64,000 nucleotides of DNA, from positions 434,001-498,000 of the forward strand of contig JADKJB010000001.1 in the NCBI GenBank assembly GCA_016722525.1. The letters are read 5' to 3'. Numbering within the stretch: the first letter of the stretch is position 1; each line of letters opens with the position of its first letter. The notes beneath the pieces were generated by a model. That model had not been told where the DNA came from, made no database searches, and was given only the letters and a program-made list of their open reading frames with translations. This DNA is from Bacteroidota bacterium. Lineage in GTDB: Bacteria; Bacteroidota; Bacteroidia; AKYH767-A; OLB10. The position numbers and the translations under genes are program-made. This document shows positions 29,541-38,410 of the stretch, piece by piece.

Positions 29541-29903
29541 ATGAGTAACACAATGAGTAAAGCTACTGCCGGATATCACATGCTGATGATTTTATCAGCA
29601 GTAGATGGGAAATTTAACGGGAAAGAGGACTTCATTATTAAGACATATATGGAAGAAAATCTTGATGCTCTTACCAACTTGGAAGGTGAAATGGCAGTAA
29701 TAAGTGCTTTGCCAACAAATGATTACGCCGTTCATTTTAATGATGCAATGAATCAGTTTTATATTCAATCCACAAAAGCAGAACGTAATCAATTTTTAGA
29801 TATGGCTACTCGTTTAATTGCAGCCGACAAAGAGATATCTCCAAAAGAAAATCTTTTTTTGAATGAGCTTTTCAATGCCTGGGATGAAGAATTTGAAGAA
29901 TAA
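29541..29903 (+). CDS. TerB-like protein
   Basis: This 120-residue acidic, all-helical protein resembles the TerB/DjlA-N family: HMLMILSAVDGKFNGKEDFIIKTYM near the start and RLIAADKEISPKENLFLNEL near the end are the two A-DG/K.I...E repeats of that fold. TerB-like proteins bind metal ions or act as adaptors, but this free-standing Bacteroidota form has no known function. No tellurite-resistance genes are nearby. It is a single gene flanked upstream by the divergent TonB receptor and downstream by the repeat array. Confidence 0.6.
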   Translation: MSNTMSKATAGYHMLMILSAVDGKFNGKEDFIIKTYMEENLDALTNLEGEMAVISALPTNDYAVHFNDAMNQFYIQSTKAERNQFLDMATRLIAADKEISPKENLFLNELFNAWDEEFEE

Positions 29904-29946
29904 TATCTGAAAAGTTTATTAGGGGTTATTTCTATCAACTAGATAT

Positions 29947-30962
29947 TTGTTTTTTTTCAGCCGAACAAAATAAAATACAACGGAGGGACTTGAGGGACTG
30001 AGGTGAACGGAGGGTTGGTGCTTAGCAAAATTACTCCGTACTTCTTCGTAACTTCATTCCTCCGTTGTATTTTTTCAGCAGAACAAAATAAAAATACAAC
30101 GGAGGGACTTGAGGGACTAAGGTGAACGGAGGGTTGGTGCTTAGCAAAATTACTCCGTACTTCTTCGTAACTTCATTCCTCCGTTGTATTTTTTCAGCCG
30201 AACAAAATAAAAATACAACGGAGGGACTTGAGGGACTGAGGTGAACGGAGGGTTGGTGCTTAGCAAAATTACTCCGTACTTCTTCGTATTCATTCCTCCG
30301 TTGTATTTTTCAGCAGAACAAAATAAAAATACAACGGAGGGACCTGAGGGACTGAGGTGAACGGAGGGTTGGTGCTTAGCAAAATTACTCTGGGCAACTT
30401 CGTGACTTCGTTCCTCCGTTGTTTTTTTTCAGCAGAACAAAATAAAAAAACAACGGAGGGACTTGAGGGACTAAGGTGAACGGAGAATTGGTGCTTAGCA
30501 AAATTACGCTGGGCAACTTCGTAACTTCGTTCCTCCGTTGTTTTTTTTTCAGCCGAACAAAATAAAATACAACGGAGGGACTTGAGGGACTGAGGTGAAC
30601 GGAGGGTTGGTGCTTAGCAAAATTACCCTGGGCAACTTCAACTTCGTTCCTCCGTTGTTTTTTTTCATCCGAACAAAATAAAAATACAACGGAGGGACTT
30701 GAGGGACTGAGGTGAACGGAGGGTTGGTGTTTAGCAAAATTACTTTGGGCAACTTCGTACTTCGTTCCTCCGTTGTTTTTTTCAGCAGAACAAAATAAAA
30801 AAACAGAGGGACTTGAGGGACTGAGGTGAACGGAGGGTTGGTTGCAAAAACGGGACTGGTGAGGGACTGGTGAACGGGGGTTGGCTTAGCAAAATTACTC
30901 CGTACTCCTCGTTCCTCCGTTTTTTTTTTCAGCAGAACAAAATAAAAATACAACGGAGGGAC
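29947..30962. repeat. Tandem array of about 118-bp units with regular hairpins
   Basis: The anchor GAACAAAATAAA occurs nine times, beginning at 29963, 30081, 30200, 30316, 30435, 30555, 30671, 30788 and 30935. Spacing is 116-120 bases, except the last interval of 147, where a spacer segment is partly duplicated. Around each anchor CCTCCGTTGTATTTTT and AAAAATACAACGGAGG form a hairpin with a loop of about 15 bases (for example 30059-30105). The spacer between hairpins carries GGGACTTGAGGGACTGAGG, a second ACGGAGGG and either ACTCCGTACTTCTTCG (units 1-3) or TGGGCAACTTCG (units 4-7). In two junctions the arm changes A to T on one side and T to A on the other. Minus-strand frames run through it, but they are made of the repeat and are not credible genes. 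Confidence 0.93.
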
Positions 30963-30967
30963 ACGAT

Positions 30968-31388
30968 TTAATATTTGGGCAACTTAAAAAACGATGGAGT
31001 AACAACGGAGATGATTTGATCTTTTAGTAGTTCACTGTTGAAATTTATTAACAGGCCTTTATGTTTCCCCTGATAATTTCAAGTAGGATACTATTTGCGC
31101 TTTAAATATGGGCGCCAAAAATTCAACCGCTTTTAATTCAACCACCAACTCGTTTTCTACCAAAATATCCATTTGCAATTTACCTCCAAGAAAATTGTTT
31201 TTATAAAAAACGGGCACATACGGACGATCGATAACAGAAATACTCTTTAATCTAAACTCCTCCACCAAACAGGAATGATAAACCGATTCAAGTAACCCGG
31301 GACCCAACATTTTATGCACCTCCATTGCACAACCAATAATACCGTAGGAAATTTCTTCCAAATAATTTTGCGAAACCATAAAAATCAA
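30968..31388 (-). CDS. GxxExxY-family protein, frameshifted
   Basis: This small protein of the GxxExxY family (a PD-(D/E)XK-like fold) shows GPGLLESVYHSCLVEEF, from which the family takes its name, then QMDILVENELVVELKAVEFLAP, with the D...E.K catalytic-type residues. The annotated frame stops at 31059, but one G fewer in the GGGG run at about 31067 continues the protein with KHKGLLINFNSELLKD, the usual GLLINF ending, to a TAA at 30970-30968. The stop therefore lies only 6 bases from the array, and the last codons share TGGGCAACTT with array spacers. The biochemical role of the family is unknown; a nuclease fold is inferred from the motif. It follows the hypothetical gene at 31403-32200 after 14 bases. 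Confidence 0.8.
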
Positions 31389-31402
31389 AATTGAGACAAT
31401 TC

Positions 31403-32200
31403 CTATTCAGATTTCGTTCCAGGTAAACAAATACGAGTAATATGCCACCATTCATACTGACAATTCAGATGAATTCTGGCATAACCTGAAAATTCCTGCT
31501 TACAGCCAAAGCCTTCCAGAGAAGCAGAGAAATCCAATTTAAAAACAGCTTCTGCTTTATCCTCTTTGATAGTAATTGATTCTTGTTGAAATTCAATTAT
31601 ATCGAACCTAACAAAAGAATTTCTGAAATCGGAAAGATAATCTTGGTTCTCTTGTTCATGTTCCTCATCAAAAAAAATGGTATCGAATTCCTTTTCCAAA
31701 AATACATTAAAAAAAGTTCTACATTTTTCTTCGATTTCACATTCATGATTCGGATGAAATTCTTCATAAATGATATGCAGCACCAATCCCGGTATTCTAA
31801 CATCATCAATTTCATGAAAAAATAATTCTTCAGTAATAAACTTATAAATAGATCTGTCATCGGTATCATATACACTATCGCAAGAAATCCAATTTTTTTC
31901 CAAAATATCCTTAACGCGCTTTAACTCGTAAGAAATTTCTGATTCTGATAATGCTTCTGCTTTTCGATACTGTGGGTTTCCGATAAAATCATACACCTTA
32001 ACAGGTTTGGCTGCTTGATGTGCTTTTTCAAATTGCTCCATATTATCCAGAAATATTTTCTCAATATGCGGAGGGATGGGGCATTCGGGATCAATGCTAT
32101 GAAATCCGACTCCAAATTCCAGCTGCAATTTTAATTTTCTGATTTCGTTTTCCATTCGCAGTTGTTCAGGAACCTGCACCCCTTTGGTAGGTTTTCTCAT
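31403..32200 (-). CDS. Hypothetical protein, acidic, 265 residues
   Basis: I do not recognise this protein. It is acidic and soluble, with no signal peptide or membrane segment. The N-terminus (about 1-60) is predicted helical and contains PECPIPPHIEKIFLDNMEQFEKAH. A middle region (SESEISYELKRVKDILEKN) may form a coiled helix. The C-terminal 100 residues (FFNVFLEK ... QYEWWHITRICLPG) look like an NTF2/SnoaL-type cone fold with a WWHI strand. It lies 14 bases upstream of the GxxExxY gene on the same strand and may be cotranscribed with it. Codon usage resembles its neighbours and the frame is intact over 798 bases, so it is very likely a real gene. Confidence 0.6.
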   Translation of the reverse strand: MRKPTKGVQVPEQLRMENEIRKLKLQLEFGVGFHSIDPECPIPPHIEKIFLDNMEQFEKAHQAAKPVKVYDFIGNPQYRKAEALSESEISYELKRVKDILEKNWISCDSVYDTDDRSIYKFITEELFFHEIDDVRIPGLVLHIIYEEFHPNHECEIEEKCRTFFNVFLEKEFDTIFFDEEHEQENQDYLSDFRNSFVRFDIIEFQQESITIKEDKAEAVFKLDFSASLEGFGCKQEFSGYARIHLNCQYEWWHITRICLPGTKSE

Positions 32201-32444
32201 TTTGAAAAATTTTTATGCCATACTAAAAATGGCTGGTTAAAAAATGTAAATCACAACAAATGTACTAACTCGAAAATAAAATGCAAATCGAAAAAAATAA
32301 TCTCAACTTCAAACTCTTGCAATAATAAAATATTAAAAAACTACTGCAACCCAATAACAATAAGTGTTTCGTCGTTTTAATGCCCATTCAATTGGTCTTT
32401 TGAAAAGTTCCCAATATTACAGTAACTTTACCGTTCGCTAAATT

Positions 32445-32837
32445 ATGAATAACAAAAACAGTAACATTTCGCCCGATACCGAAAAAATTGAAAAGGTTGT
32501 TGTTGTTCCATTACATGAAGTGGAAGAAAAAGGCATTGTAATTGTACATTGCCACTATGAGGGAGAAGGTGCAGTAAGAATTTGGCGATCCACCTTTTTA
32601 ATAGATCAATCGGGTGCTCATAGAAGCCGGTTGTTGCACGTTGAAAATGTTTCCCTAGCTCCTCAATGGACCTTGGTAGGACAAGGGGTTGAACACCATT
32701 TCACCTTATATTTTGAAGGACTTCCGAAGTCTTGTAAAGTATTTGATCTTCACGAAATTATTCCTCAGCCCGGAGGATTTTTTATTGCGGATATTGTCAG
32801 AAATCAGGAGGATGTTTACAGGATAGAAATTCTTTAA
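32445..32837 (+). CDS. Hypothetical protein, 130 residues
   Basis: I do not recognise a named family. The protein is compact and beta-rich, with the repeated-looking segments IVIVHCHYEGEGAVRIWRST and WTLVGQGVEHHFTLYFEGLP, then CKVFDLHEIIPQPGGFFI. No signal peptide or helix is visible. It is a single gene with an ATG after a short AT-rich leader, and no partner lies within 200 bases on its strand. The sequence has the character of a conserved Bacteroidota cytoplasmic protein. Confidence 0.55.
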   Translation: MNNKNSNISPDTEKIEKVVVVPLHEVEEKGIVIVHCHYEGEGAVRIWRSTFLIDQSGAHRSRLLHVENVSLAPQWTLVGQGVEHHFTLYFEGLPKSCKVFDLHEIIPQPGGFFIADIVRNQEDVYRIEIL

Positions 32838-33098
32838 ACGATAGAACAGTTTCATCCATATCGAATTGTGAATATTGTATTTGATTTATTTTTTTACAGC
32901 ATTTAAAATTGCATAGCATGACACCTGTTCCTGGATTCCGAAAAAGAGCCGCCCTCAGAAAATAATTCTTGCTTACACCAAACCATTTTCAGACACATCA
33001 GAAATGGAAGCTTAATTCAAAATTAAATTGAGTGCCATGAAATAGTCCACATGTATTTTAAAAATTCAAAATTAAGGTCCAACAACAATTTCTTTCAA

Positions 33099-33455
33099 TT
33101 ATCCATGGTAAACCCTTGAGGCAACGATCAACCCATTATCAATTTCCAATACTTCTGCAACAAGCATATTCTCTTCTCCAGGTACAATTCTCGTGTATTC
33201 CATAAAAACGCGTTTATTGTTTGAGGTGATGGTCGTTTCACGATATTCAAGTTGGGGCAAACGATCAAATGCATCCTGCCACCAACTGCGCAATGCAGAT
33301 TTTCCACTTATAAGTCCGTGAGTTTCCGGGTGCCTAAGCTTCAATTTCGGGCTAAAATGAATGGCCTCTTCATGATACAAAGCTAACAACGATTCCAGTT
33401 GATGTTCGTTAAAAGCTTTCAGCCATTTTTTTGCAATAAGATCAAAGTCGTTCAT
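33099..33455 (-). CDS. NTF2/SnoaL-like protein
   Basis: This 118-residue protein has an NTF2-like cone fold. The helix IAKKWLKAFNEHQLESLLALYHEEAIHFSPKL, the SGKSALRSWWQDAFDRLPQLEYRET segment and the C-terminal EVLEIDNGLIVASRVYHG strand are the standard SnoaL-like pattern. Members include polyketide cyclases, isomerases and many uncharacterised small enzymes, so no activity can be assigned. The gene is alone. About 260 bases downstream hold nothing I can identify. Confidence 0.7.
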   Translation of the reverse strand: MNDFDLIAKKWLKAFNEHQLESLLALYHEEAIHFSPKLKLRHPETHGLISGKSALRSWWQDAFDRLPQLEYRETTITSNNKRVFMEYTRIVPGEENMLVAEVLEIDNGLIVASRVYHG

Positions 33456-33719
33456 AAAATAATTTGTTCAATGAGCATTAATTTCATTTTAGTGAAATAT
33501 AAGCAAACTTAGATCACCTATATAAAAGGAATAGTATTTGAAAAACGTAAGCTTGCTGATTAAACTGAAAACTACTTACATGAAGTTCCTGGCACAATTC
33601 CCTTTATAATTTAAATTGATACCGGAAAGTTACATCCAAACAAAAGAGGATGCAACAATTTTAAGATAAAAAGTTTATTTAACTCGATTAAACCCATTTG
33701 GGTGTTGATGCTCAAATGA

Positions 33720-33908
33720 TTAAGCAAATAAAAGGAATTCTACAAGGGTAACAAAAACTACCTGCTCAGCCTTGCTTAGAGGAAACCATTGTTCCCAAAA
33801 CGCTATAAGAAGCAGGACATAAACCGTTAGTTCTACTGCGCTCCACAACTTAGTTAGCTCAATTTTCCAAATATGAATCGCGATAAAATCACAGAAAACA
33901 AACATCAA
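33720..33908 (-). CDS. Possible small membrane protein (uncertain)
   Basis: A 62-residue frame with two hydrophobic stretches (VELTVYVLLLIAFW and VVFVTLVEFLLFA) lies in the 510-base gap between the NTF2-like gene and fabF. It has a start at 33908 or 33905 and no recognised family. The rest of the gap shows no other gene. It could equally be chance coding in AT-rich DNA. Confidence 0.22.
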   Translation of the reverse strand: MMFVFCDFIAIHIWKIELTKLWSAVELTVYVLLLIAFWEQWFPLSKAEQVVFVTLVEFLLFA

Positions 33909-33965
33909 TAGTCAGTTATAAATAATTATTTTGCAGAAAAATTAATAAACAATCAACTTATAATT

Positions 33966-35223
33966 ATGACACTTAATTTGAAACGTGTAGTAGTAACAGG
34001 TTTAGGCGCCATAACTCCATTAGGAAATAACATCGGAGAGTTTTGGAACAATATTATATCAGGAAAAAGTGGTGTTGGTAAAATAACCAAATTTGACACT
34101 ACCCATTTCAAAACAAAAATAGCTGCAGAGGTCAAAGGATTTAATGCTTCCGATTATTTTGAAAAAAACGAAGCGCGTAAATATGATTTATTTACACAAT
34201 ATGCGGTTGCAGCGGCTCAAGAAGCGATAAAAAATGCCGGTATTGATTTTGACAAACTAAACAAAAATAAGATTGGTGTTATCTGGGGATCAGGGAATGG
34301 GGGGATACATACATTTCAGGATCAAGTGGAAGAGTTTGTTAAGGGAAATAAAATTCCCAGATTTAACCCTTATTTTATTCCCAAAATAATAGCAGATATC
34401 CCTTCAGGCGTTATAGCTATTAAATACGGATTGAGGGGACTTAACTTCTCAACTATTTCAGCGTGTGCTTCATCAAGCAACGCTATTATTGATGCCTATA
34501 ATTACATTCGACTGGGCAAAGCTGATATGATCATAACTGGTGGATCAGAGGCTCCCATCAATGAGAGTTCAATTGGCGGATTCAATGCATCAAAAGCATT
34601 GTCCACCAATAATGAAAATCCTGAAAGCGCATCAAAACCTTTCGATAGACATCGTGATGGTTTTGTAATGGGCGAAGGTGCAGGGGCTTTGATTGTTGAA
34701 AGTTTAGAGAGTGCCCTAAAAAGAGGTGCACCAATTTTATGCGAAATAGCCGGTGCCGGATTAGCAGGGGATGCCTTTCACTTGACAGGCACACATCCCG
34801 AAGGTGAAGGCGCTTATCTTGGTATGTTAGATGCTCTTGAAGATGCCGAAATTAACGCTTCACAAATTGATTATATCAATGCGCATGCAACTTCAACTCA
34901 TATGGGAGATGAGAGTGACCTAAAGGCTATTTCCAGAGTCTTCGGTACCAGAGATAATTCTAAATATTAGTGCTACCAAATCCATGACTGGTCATTTACT
35001 AGGCGCAGCAGGAGCTATTGAGACTATTATTTGCGTATTGGCATTACAAAACAGCATTATTCCTCCTACCATCAATACACTGGAGGTGGATGTAGCTCAT
35101 ATTGGTGAATTTAATTTAACATTAGGTCAAGCTCAAAAAAGAAAAATTAATTATGCAATGAGTAACACTTTTGGTTTTGGAGGTCATATAGCTACCATTA
35201 TTTTAAAAGCATTTAACAATTAA
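33966..35223 (+). CDS. fabF: Beta-ketoacyl-ACP synthase II (FabF), frameshifted
   Basis: This condensing enzyme of fatty-acid elongation adds malonyl-ACP to an acyl-ACP. N-terminal VVVTGLGAITPLGNNIGEFW, the nucleophile in ISACASSSNAI, the first catalytic His in INAHATSTHMGD and the second in KSMTGHLLGAAGAIE give the complete Cys-His-His triad. The frame is lost at about 34962 (an AAATATT stretch). A shift restores NISATKSMTGH and continues to 35223, for a normal length of about 419 residues. No acpP, fabD or other fatty-acid genes are adjacent. It may be a secondary synthase for a special lipid, perhaps linked to the SDR and reductase downstream, or simply the housekeeping copy. Confidence 0.88.
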
Positions 35224-35353
35224 AAATTGAACCAAATAATTTAAGCCATTGCAAAACGATCTGTTGAGTGAATTAATTTAAAGCTTATACTTATTCGAAG
35301 AGTGCCTACCTGAAAGTTAACTTCAACAAATAATTTCGTTTGCTAAATTAATC

Positions 35354-35539
35354 ATGATCCTCCGTGCTCCTATTCATTTAATAAATTACAAGACTGGAGC
35401 TTTTGTATTCCATTCATTTCCTACTAAAGAAACACATTTGTTGGAGCGGATTGCACCACTGTGTGGTCATCTCTTATTTAGCGATCAACAAGGAATCGAA
35501 AAAGTTAAAGTCGAGTATTCAACCATTGATTGTCATTAA
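35354..35539 (+). CDS. Possible small protein (uncertain)
   Basis: A 61-residue frame begins at an ATG 130 bases after fabF and ends 27 bases before the SDR start. No signal, helix or family is recognised. The upstream TAATTTCG is close to a -7 element. Coding status is doubtful; the 343-base gap between fabF and the SDR gene holds nothing else I can identify. Confidence 0.25.
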   Translation: MILRAPIHLINYKTGAFVFHSFPTKETHLLERIAPLCGHLLFSDQQGIEKVKVEYSTIDCH

Positions 35540-35566
35540 TTTTATAATTTCCAATTTCTATTGATT

Positions 35567-36554
35567 ATGAAAACTTCAATAGCTGTAACCGGAGCCAGTG
35601 GTCATATCGGAAATGTGATTTGCAGAATGCTTATCGTAAGAGGATTTCATGTAAAAGCGCTATACCATTCTGACAAAAGGAGCCTGGAGGGTTTACCCCT
35701 CGAACTTTTTCAAGGGGACATACTTGTAAAGGAAGATTTGATTGAACTCGTGGAAGGATGCGATGTTGTTATTAATTGTGCTGCCATAATTAGCATTCAT
35801 GGCGATCCGACTGGAATAATTTTTAAAACAAACACCGAAGGCCCGAGTAATGTATTTGAGATTGCAAAAACCAGAGGAGTAAAAAAGTTTATCCATTTAA
35901 GTAGCGTGCATGCTGTAGAAGAAAATCCGCAAACTTTGCCTTTTGATGAAACAAGGTCCTATAAAACAGCCTCTGCAGATATTTATGATTATTCAAAAGC
36001 TTCAGGCGAACAGCAAGTTCTTAACAAACAAAAGAGCAATGCTATTGAAGTGGTGGTACTACGTCCCAGTTCGGTCATAGGACGGTATGATTTTAAGCCT
36101 TCTGAAATGGGTAAGGCGTTGCTTGATTTTTATCATCAAAAAATACCTGCTTTACCTGAAGGCGGATTTGATTTTGTTGATGTGCGTGATGTGGCACAAT
36201 CGGTAATCGAAGCAATTGATAAAGGAAGAAATGGTGAAATTTATTTGCTATCAGGTAAATATTACACGTTGAAAGAATTGGCACATATTGTTTCAAAAGT
36301 GACCGGTAAGAAAATTCCGGATAGTAATTCCTTACAAGTTGTTACTGTTAGCTTTGCCACTAATTAATTGGTACAGTAACCTGACAGGAGCAGCGCCACT
36401 TTTTACAAAGGCATCCATAAATACGCTAAAAAACGGACATCGGTTTATGGATTCTTCCAAAGCTACAAAAGAACTTAGACATACTGTTAGACCTCTCGAG
36501 GATACGATAGCAGATTTTTATGAATGGCAACGCTCGAACCATGTAATTCAATAA
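35567..36554 (+). CDS. NAD(P)-dependent epimerase/3-beta-HSD-like SDR, frameshifted
   Basis: This is an extended short-chain dehydrogenase. The cofactor motif VTGASGHIGNVI is at residues 6-17, and the active-site Tyr-x-x-x-Lys is in IYDYSKASGE. The Rossmann turn DVVINCAAIIS, FIHLSSVHAV and VVLRPSSVIGRYD follow the extended-SDR pattern, and FDFVDVRDVAQSVIEAI is the usual C-terminal landmark. It is nearest in feel to dihydroflavonol reductase or 3-beta-hydroxysteroid dehydrogenase types. The frame breaks at about 36335; the other frame continues with LLLALPLINWYSNLTG to a TAA at 36554, a normal tail for this group. The ATG at 35567 is preferred over a TTG two codons upstream. The reductase gene starts 4 bases later, so they form an operon. 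Confidence 0.8.
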
Positions 36555-36558
36555 TAAA

Positions 36559-37323
36559 ATGCTGACATCAACTCTGGAAACTTTGTGTTTTGTTTGGATT
36601 GCGATTGCAGCTGCAACTCACATCACCCTATTTTTCATCCCTGCTCCATTTGGACGCCACACCTCTGAAAAGTGGGGAATTTCAATGAACAACAAGGCGG
36701 GTTGGTTAATTATGGAATTGCCCTCATTGGCTATAATGGCATACTTCCTATTTTGGGGAACCAATTCCTTCAATTCCTTTGTCTGGATATTGTTTGTATT
36801 ATGGATGCTTCATTACTTCAATCGGACTTTCATTTATCCCATTCGGATAAAAGCTACATCAAAAAAAATGCCCCTTTTAATTGTGATCAATGCCATTGTA
36901 TTCAATGTTATAAATGCCGGGCTCAATGGGTATTATCTGGCTGAACTTTCTGCTAAAGAAACATATAGTGAATTATGGTTAACCAGTTACACTTTTATAG
37001 GAGGATTGGCTTTATTTGTAATAGGTATGTTCATTAACTGGAAATCTGATTCCATTCTTATCAACCTAAGAAAACCGGGAGAGACCGGCTATAAAATTCC
37101 ACATGGGTTTTTGTTTAAATACATTTCATCACCCAACCTTTTTGGTGAAATTATTGAATGGTCGGGCTTTGCTTTGATGGCATGGAATCTACCTGCTTTC
37201 ACTTTCCTAATTTGGACCTTTGCAAATTTGGTTCCGAGGGCTAAAAATCATCATGATTGGTATATTCGAAATTTTGCGGAGTACCCTAAAGAACGAAAAA
37301 TTGTGTTTCCTTATCTATATTAA
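36559..37323 (+). CDS. Steroid 5-alpha-reductase-family (DUF1295-like) membrane reductase
   Basis: This 254-residue integral-membrane protein has six or seven helices and the C-terminal signature of 3-oxo-5-alpha-steroid 4-dehydrogenases: YKIPHGFLFKYISSPNLFGEIIEWSGFALM followed by PRAKNHHDWYIRNFAEYPKERK. The Asn, His and Glu/Tyr residues that bind NADPH in this superfamily are present. The family reduces a conjugated C=C bond in steroids or related isoprenoid or long-chain enoyl substrates. It sits 4 bases behind an SDR gene, so the pair could carry out a ketone/alcohol and an enone reduction on the same lipid. An AraC-type regulator follows. The substrate in this bacterium is unknown. Confidence 0.85.
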   Translation: MLTSTLETLCFVWIAIAAATHITLFFIPAPFGRHTSEKWGISMNNKAGWLIMELPSLAIMAYFLFWGTNSFNSFVWILFVLWMLHYFNRTFIYPIRIKATSKKMPLLIVINAIVFNVINAGLNGYYLAELSAKETYSELWLTSYTFIGGLALFVIGMFINWKSDSILINLRKPGETGYKIPHGFLFKYISSPNLFGEIIEWSGFALMAWNLPAFTFLIWTFANLVPRAKNHHDWYIRNFAEYPKERKIVFPYLY

Positions 37324-37444
37324 ATATTGCTATTTTAATCCGGAGATAAAAAAATCTTCTGAATTTGATGGTGTTTCTTTCAATTAAGGGATGGAGCCAC
37401 TAATTTATTGCTCTCAAAGATTCAATTTCTTTATACAAAATTAG

Positions 37445-37452
37445 TATCTTTA
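37445..37452 (+). promoter_or_regulatory. Possible -7 element before the AraC-family gene
   Basis: TATCTTTA at 37445-37452 differs from the TAnnTTTG consensus only at the last base. It lies 12 bases before the ATG at 37464, in the 140-base gap after the reductase gene. Weak evidence. Confidence 0.25.
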
Positions 37453-37463
37453 ACCTATTAATT

Positions 37464-38324
37464 ATGCCAAATAGCAAGGCCCCTCTTCCTATTCATTCGC
37501 TCTCGTATCAGGAATCACCGGTACAGGTTCGACGCATTGAGCATGACAACCCTTACGATTTCACTCAAGAGCACCGACATAGTTATTTTGAAGTATTTTT
37601 CTTTGAGAACGGAGGAGGCATTCAACTGATCGACTTCAAACAATTGCCTGTACTTGCGAACAGTTGTTACATTGTATTTCCGCAACAAATTCATTTATTA
37701 AAAAGGGCGCCAAAAGCATGTGGCCGTTTAGTACAATTTAGTGAAGAAATTATTCCCTCTGTTCAACTGAGGCTCCAATTACAGCTTCTTTTTTTTAGTG
37801 AGAAATCAGCTATTTTATTTGAGAAAAACAAATTGCAACTAAATCAATTTGGAGCAATTTTGGATTTGCTGGAAGCTGCCTCCAAAGTTCAAACGGAGTT
37901 ATCGAAAGAAATTACCCTTCATTTTTTACAGGCATTATTATTACAATTAATTGATAGCAGAGAAAAAATTGATGTGCATAGTCTTTCGGGCGATCGCCAA
38001 TTACTTTTTAGATTCCAGCAGATTTTGGAAGAACAATACCTTGAAAATCATCAGGTGAACCGATACGCTTCCTTTTTAAACACTACTGATAAAAAACTAT
38101 CAAGCGTTACTACCAAACTTCTTGGAATCACTCCATTACAAGTAATTCACAATCGTTTGCTGTTAGAAGCCAAGCGGCTATTGCTTTTTGAAAACAACTC
38201 CCACAAAGAGATCGCTTTTCATTTGGGATTTGATAGCCCTGCCAGCTTTAGTCTTTTTATTAAAAAAAAAACCGGTTTTAGTCCTTCAGAGTTAAATTTA
38301 CAACTAGTCAAAATTCATAAGTAA
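37464..38324 (+). CDS. AraC-family transcriptional regulator
   Basis: This 286-residue regulator has an N-terminal cupin-type sensing domain (HRHSYFEVFFFENGGGIQLI, a metal- or ligand-binding barrel) and a C-terminal double helix-turn-helix. The first HTH is VNRYASFLNTTDKKLSSVTTK and the second is HKEIAFHLGFDSPASFSLFIKKKTGFSPSE, the classic AraC signature. It lies downstream of the FabF-SDR-reductase genes on the same strand and may control them, but no operator is recognisable. The inducing ligand is unknown. Confidence 0.9.
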   Translation: MPNSKAPLPIHSLSYQESPVQVRRIEHDNPYDFTQEHRHSYFEVFFFENGGGIQLIDFKQLPVLANSCYIVFPQQIHLLKRAPKACGRLVQFSEEIIPSVQLRLQLQLLFFSEKSAILFEKNKLQLNQFGAILDLLEAASKVQTELSKEITLHFLQALLLQLIDSREKIDVHSLSGDRQLLFRFQQILEEQYLENHQVNRYASFLNTTDKKLSSVTTKLLGITPLQVIHNRLLLEAKRLLLFENNSHKEIAFHLGFDSPASFSLFIKKKTGFSPSELNLQLVKIHK

Positions 38325-38410
38325 ACTGCGGGAATTCATAACATCCCTTGTTTTTGAAGTTTGCACCTTTGGTTTCATATTAGAATACTCATTACTAAAA
38401 CTCACTTACT

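Noticed and set aside
30549..30953. 134-residue minus-strand frame across the repeat array
   Set aside because: It is made of the tandem repeat itself (recurring FTSVPQVP and FYFVLLKK), has no start context and no non-repeat sequence; not a gene.
29947..30962. CRISPR array
   Set aside because: Units of about 118 bases are similar along their whole length, with no unique spacers, and no cas genes lie nearby.
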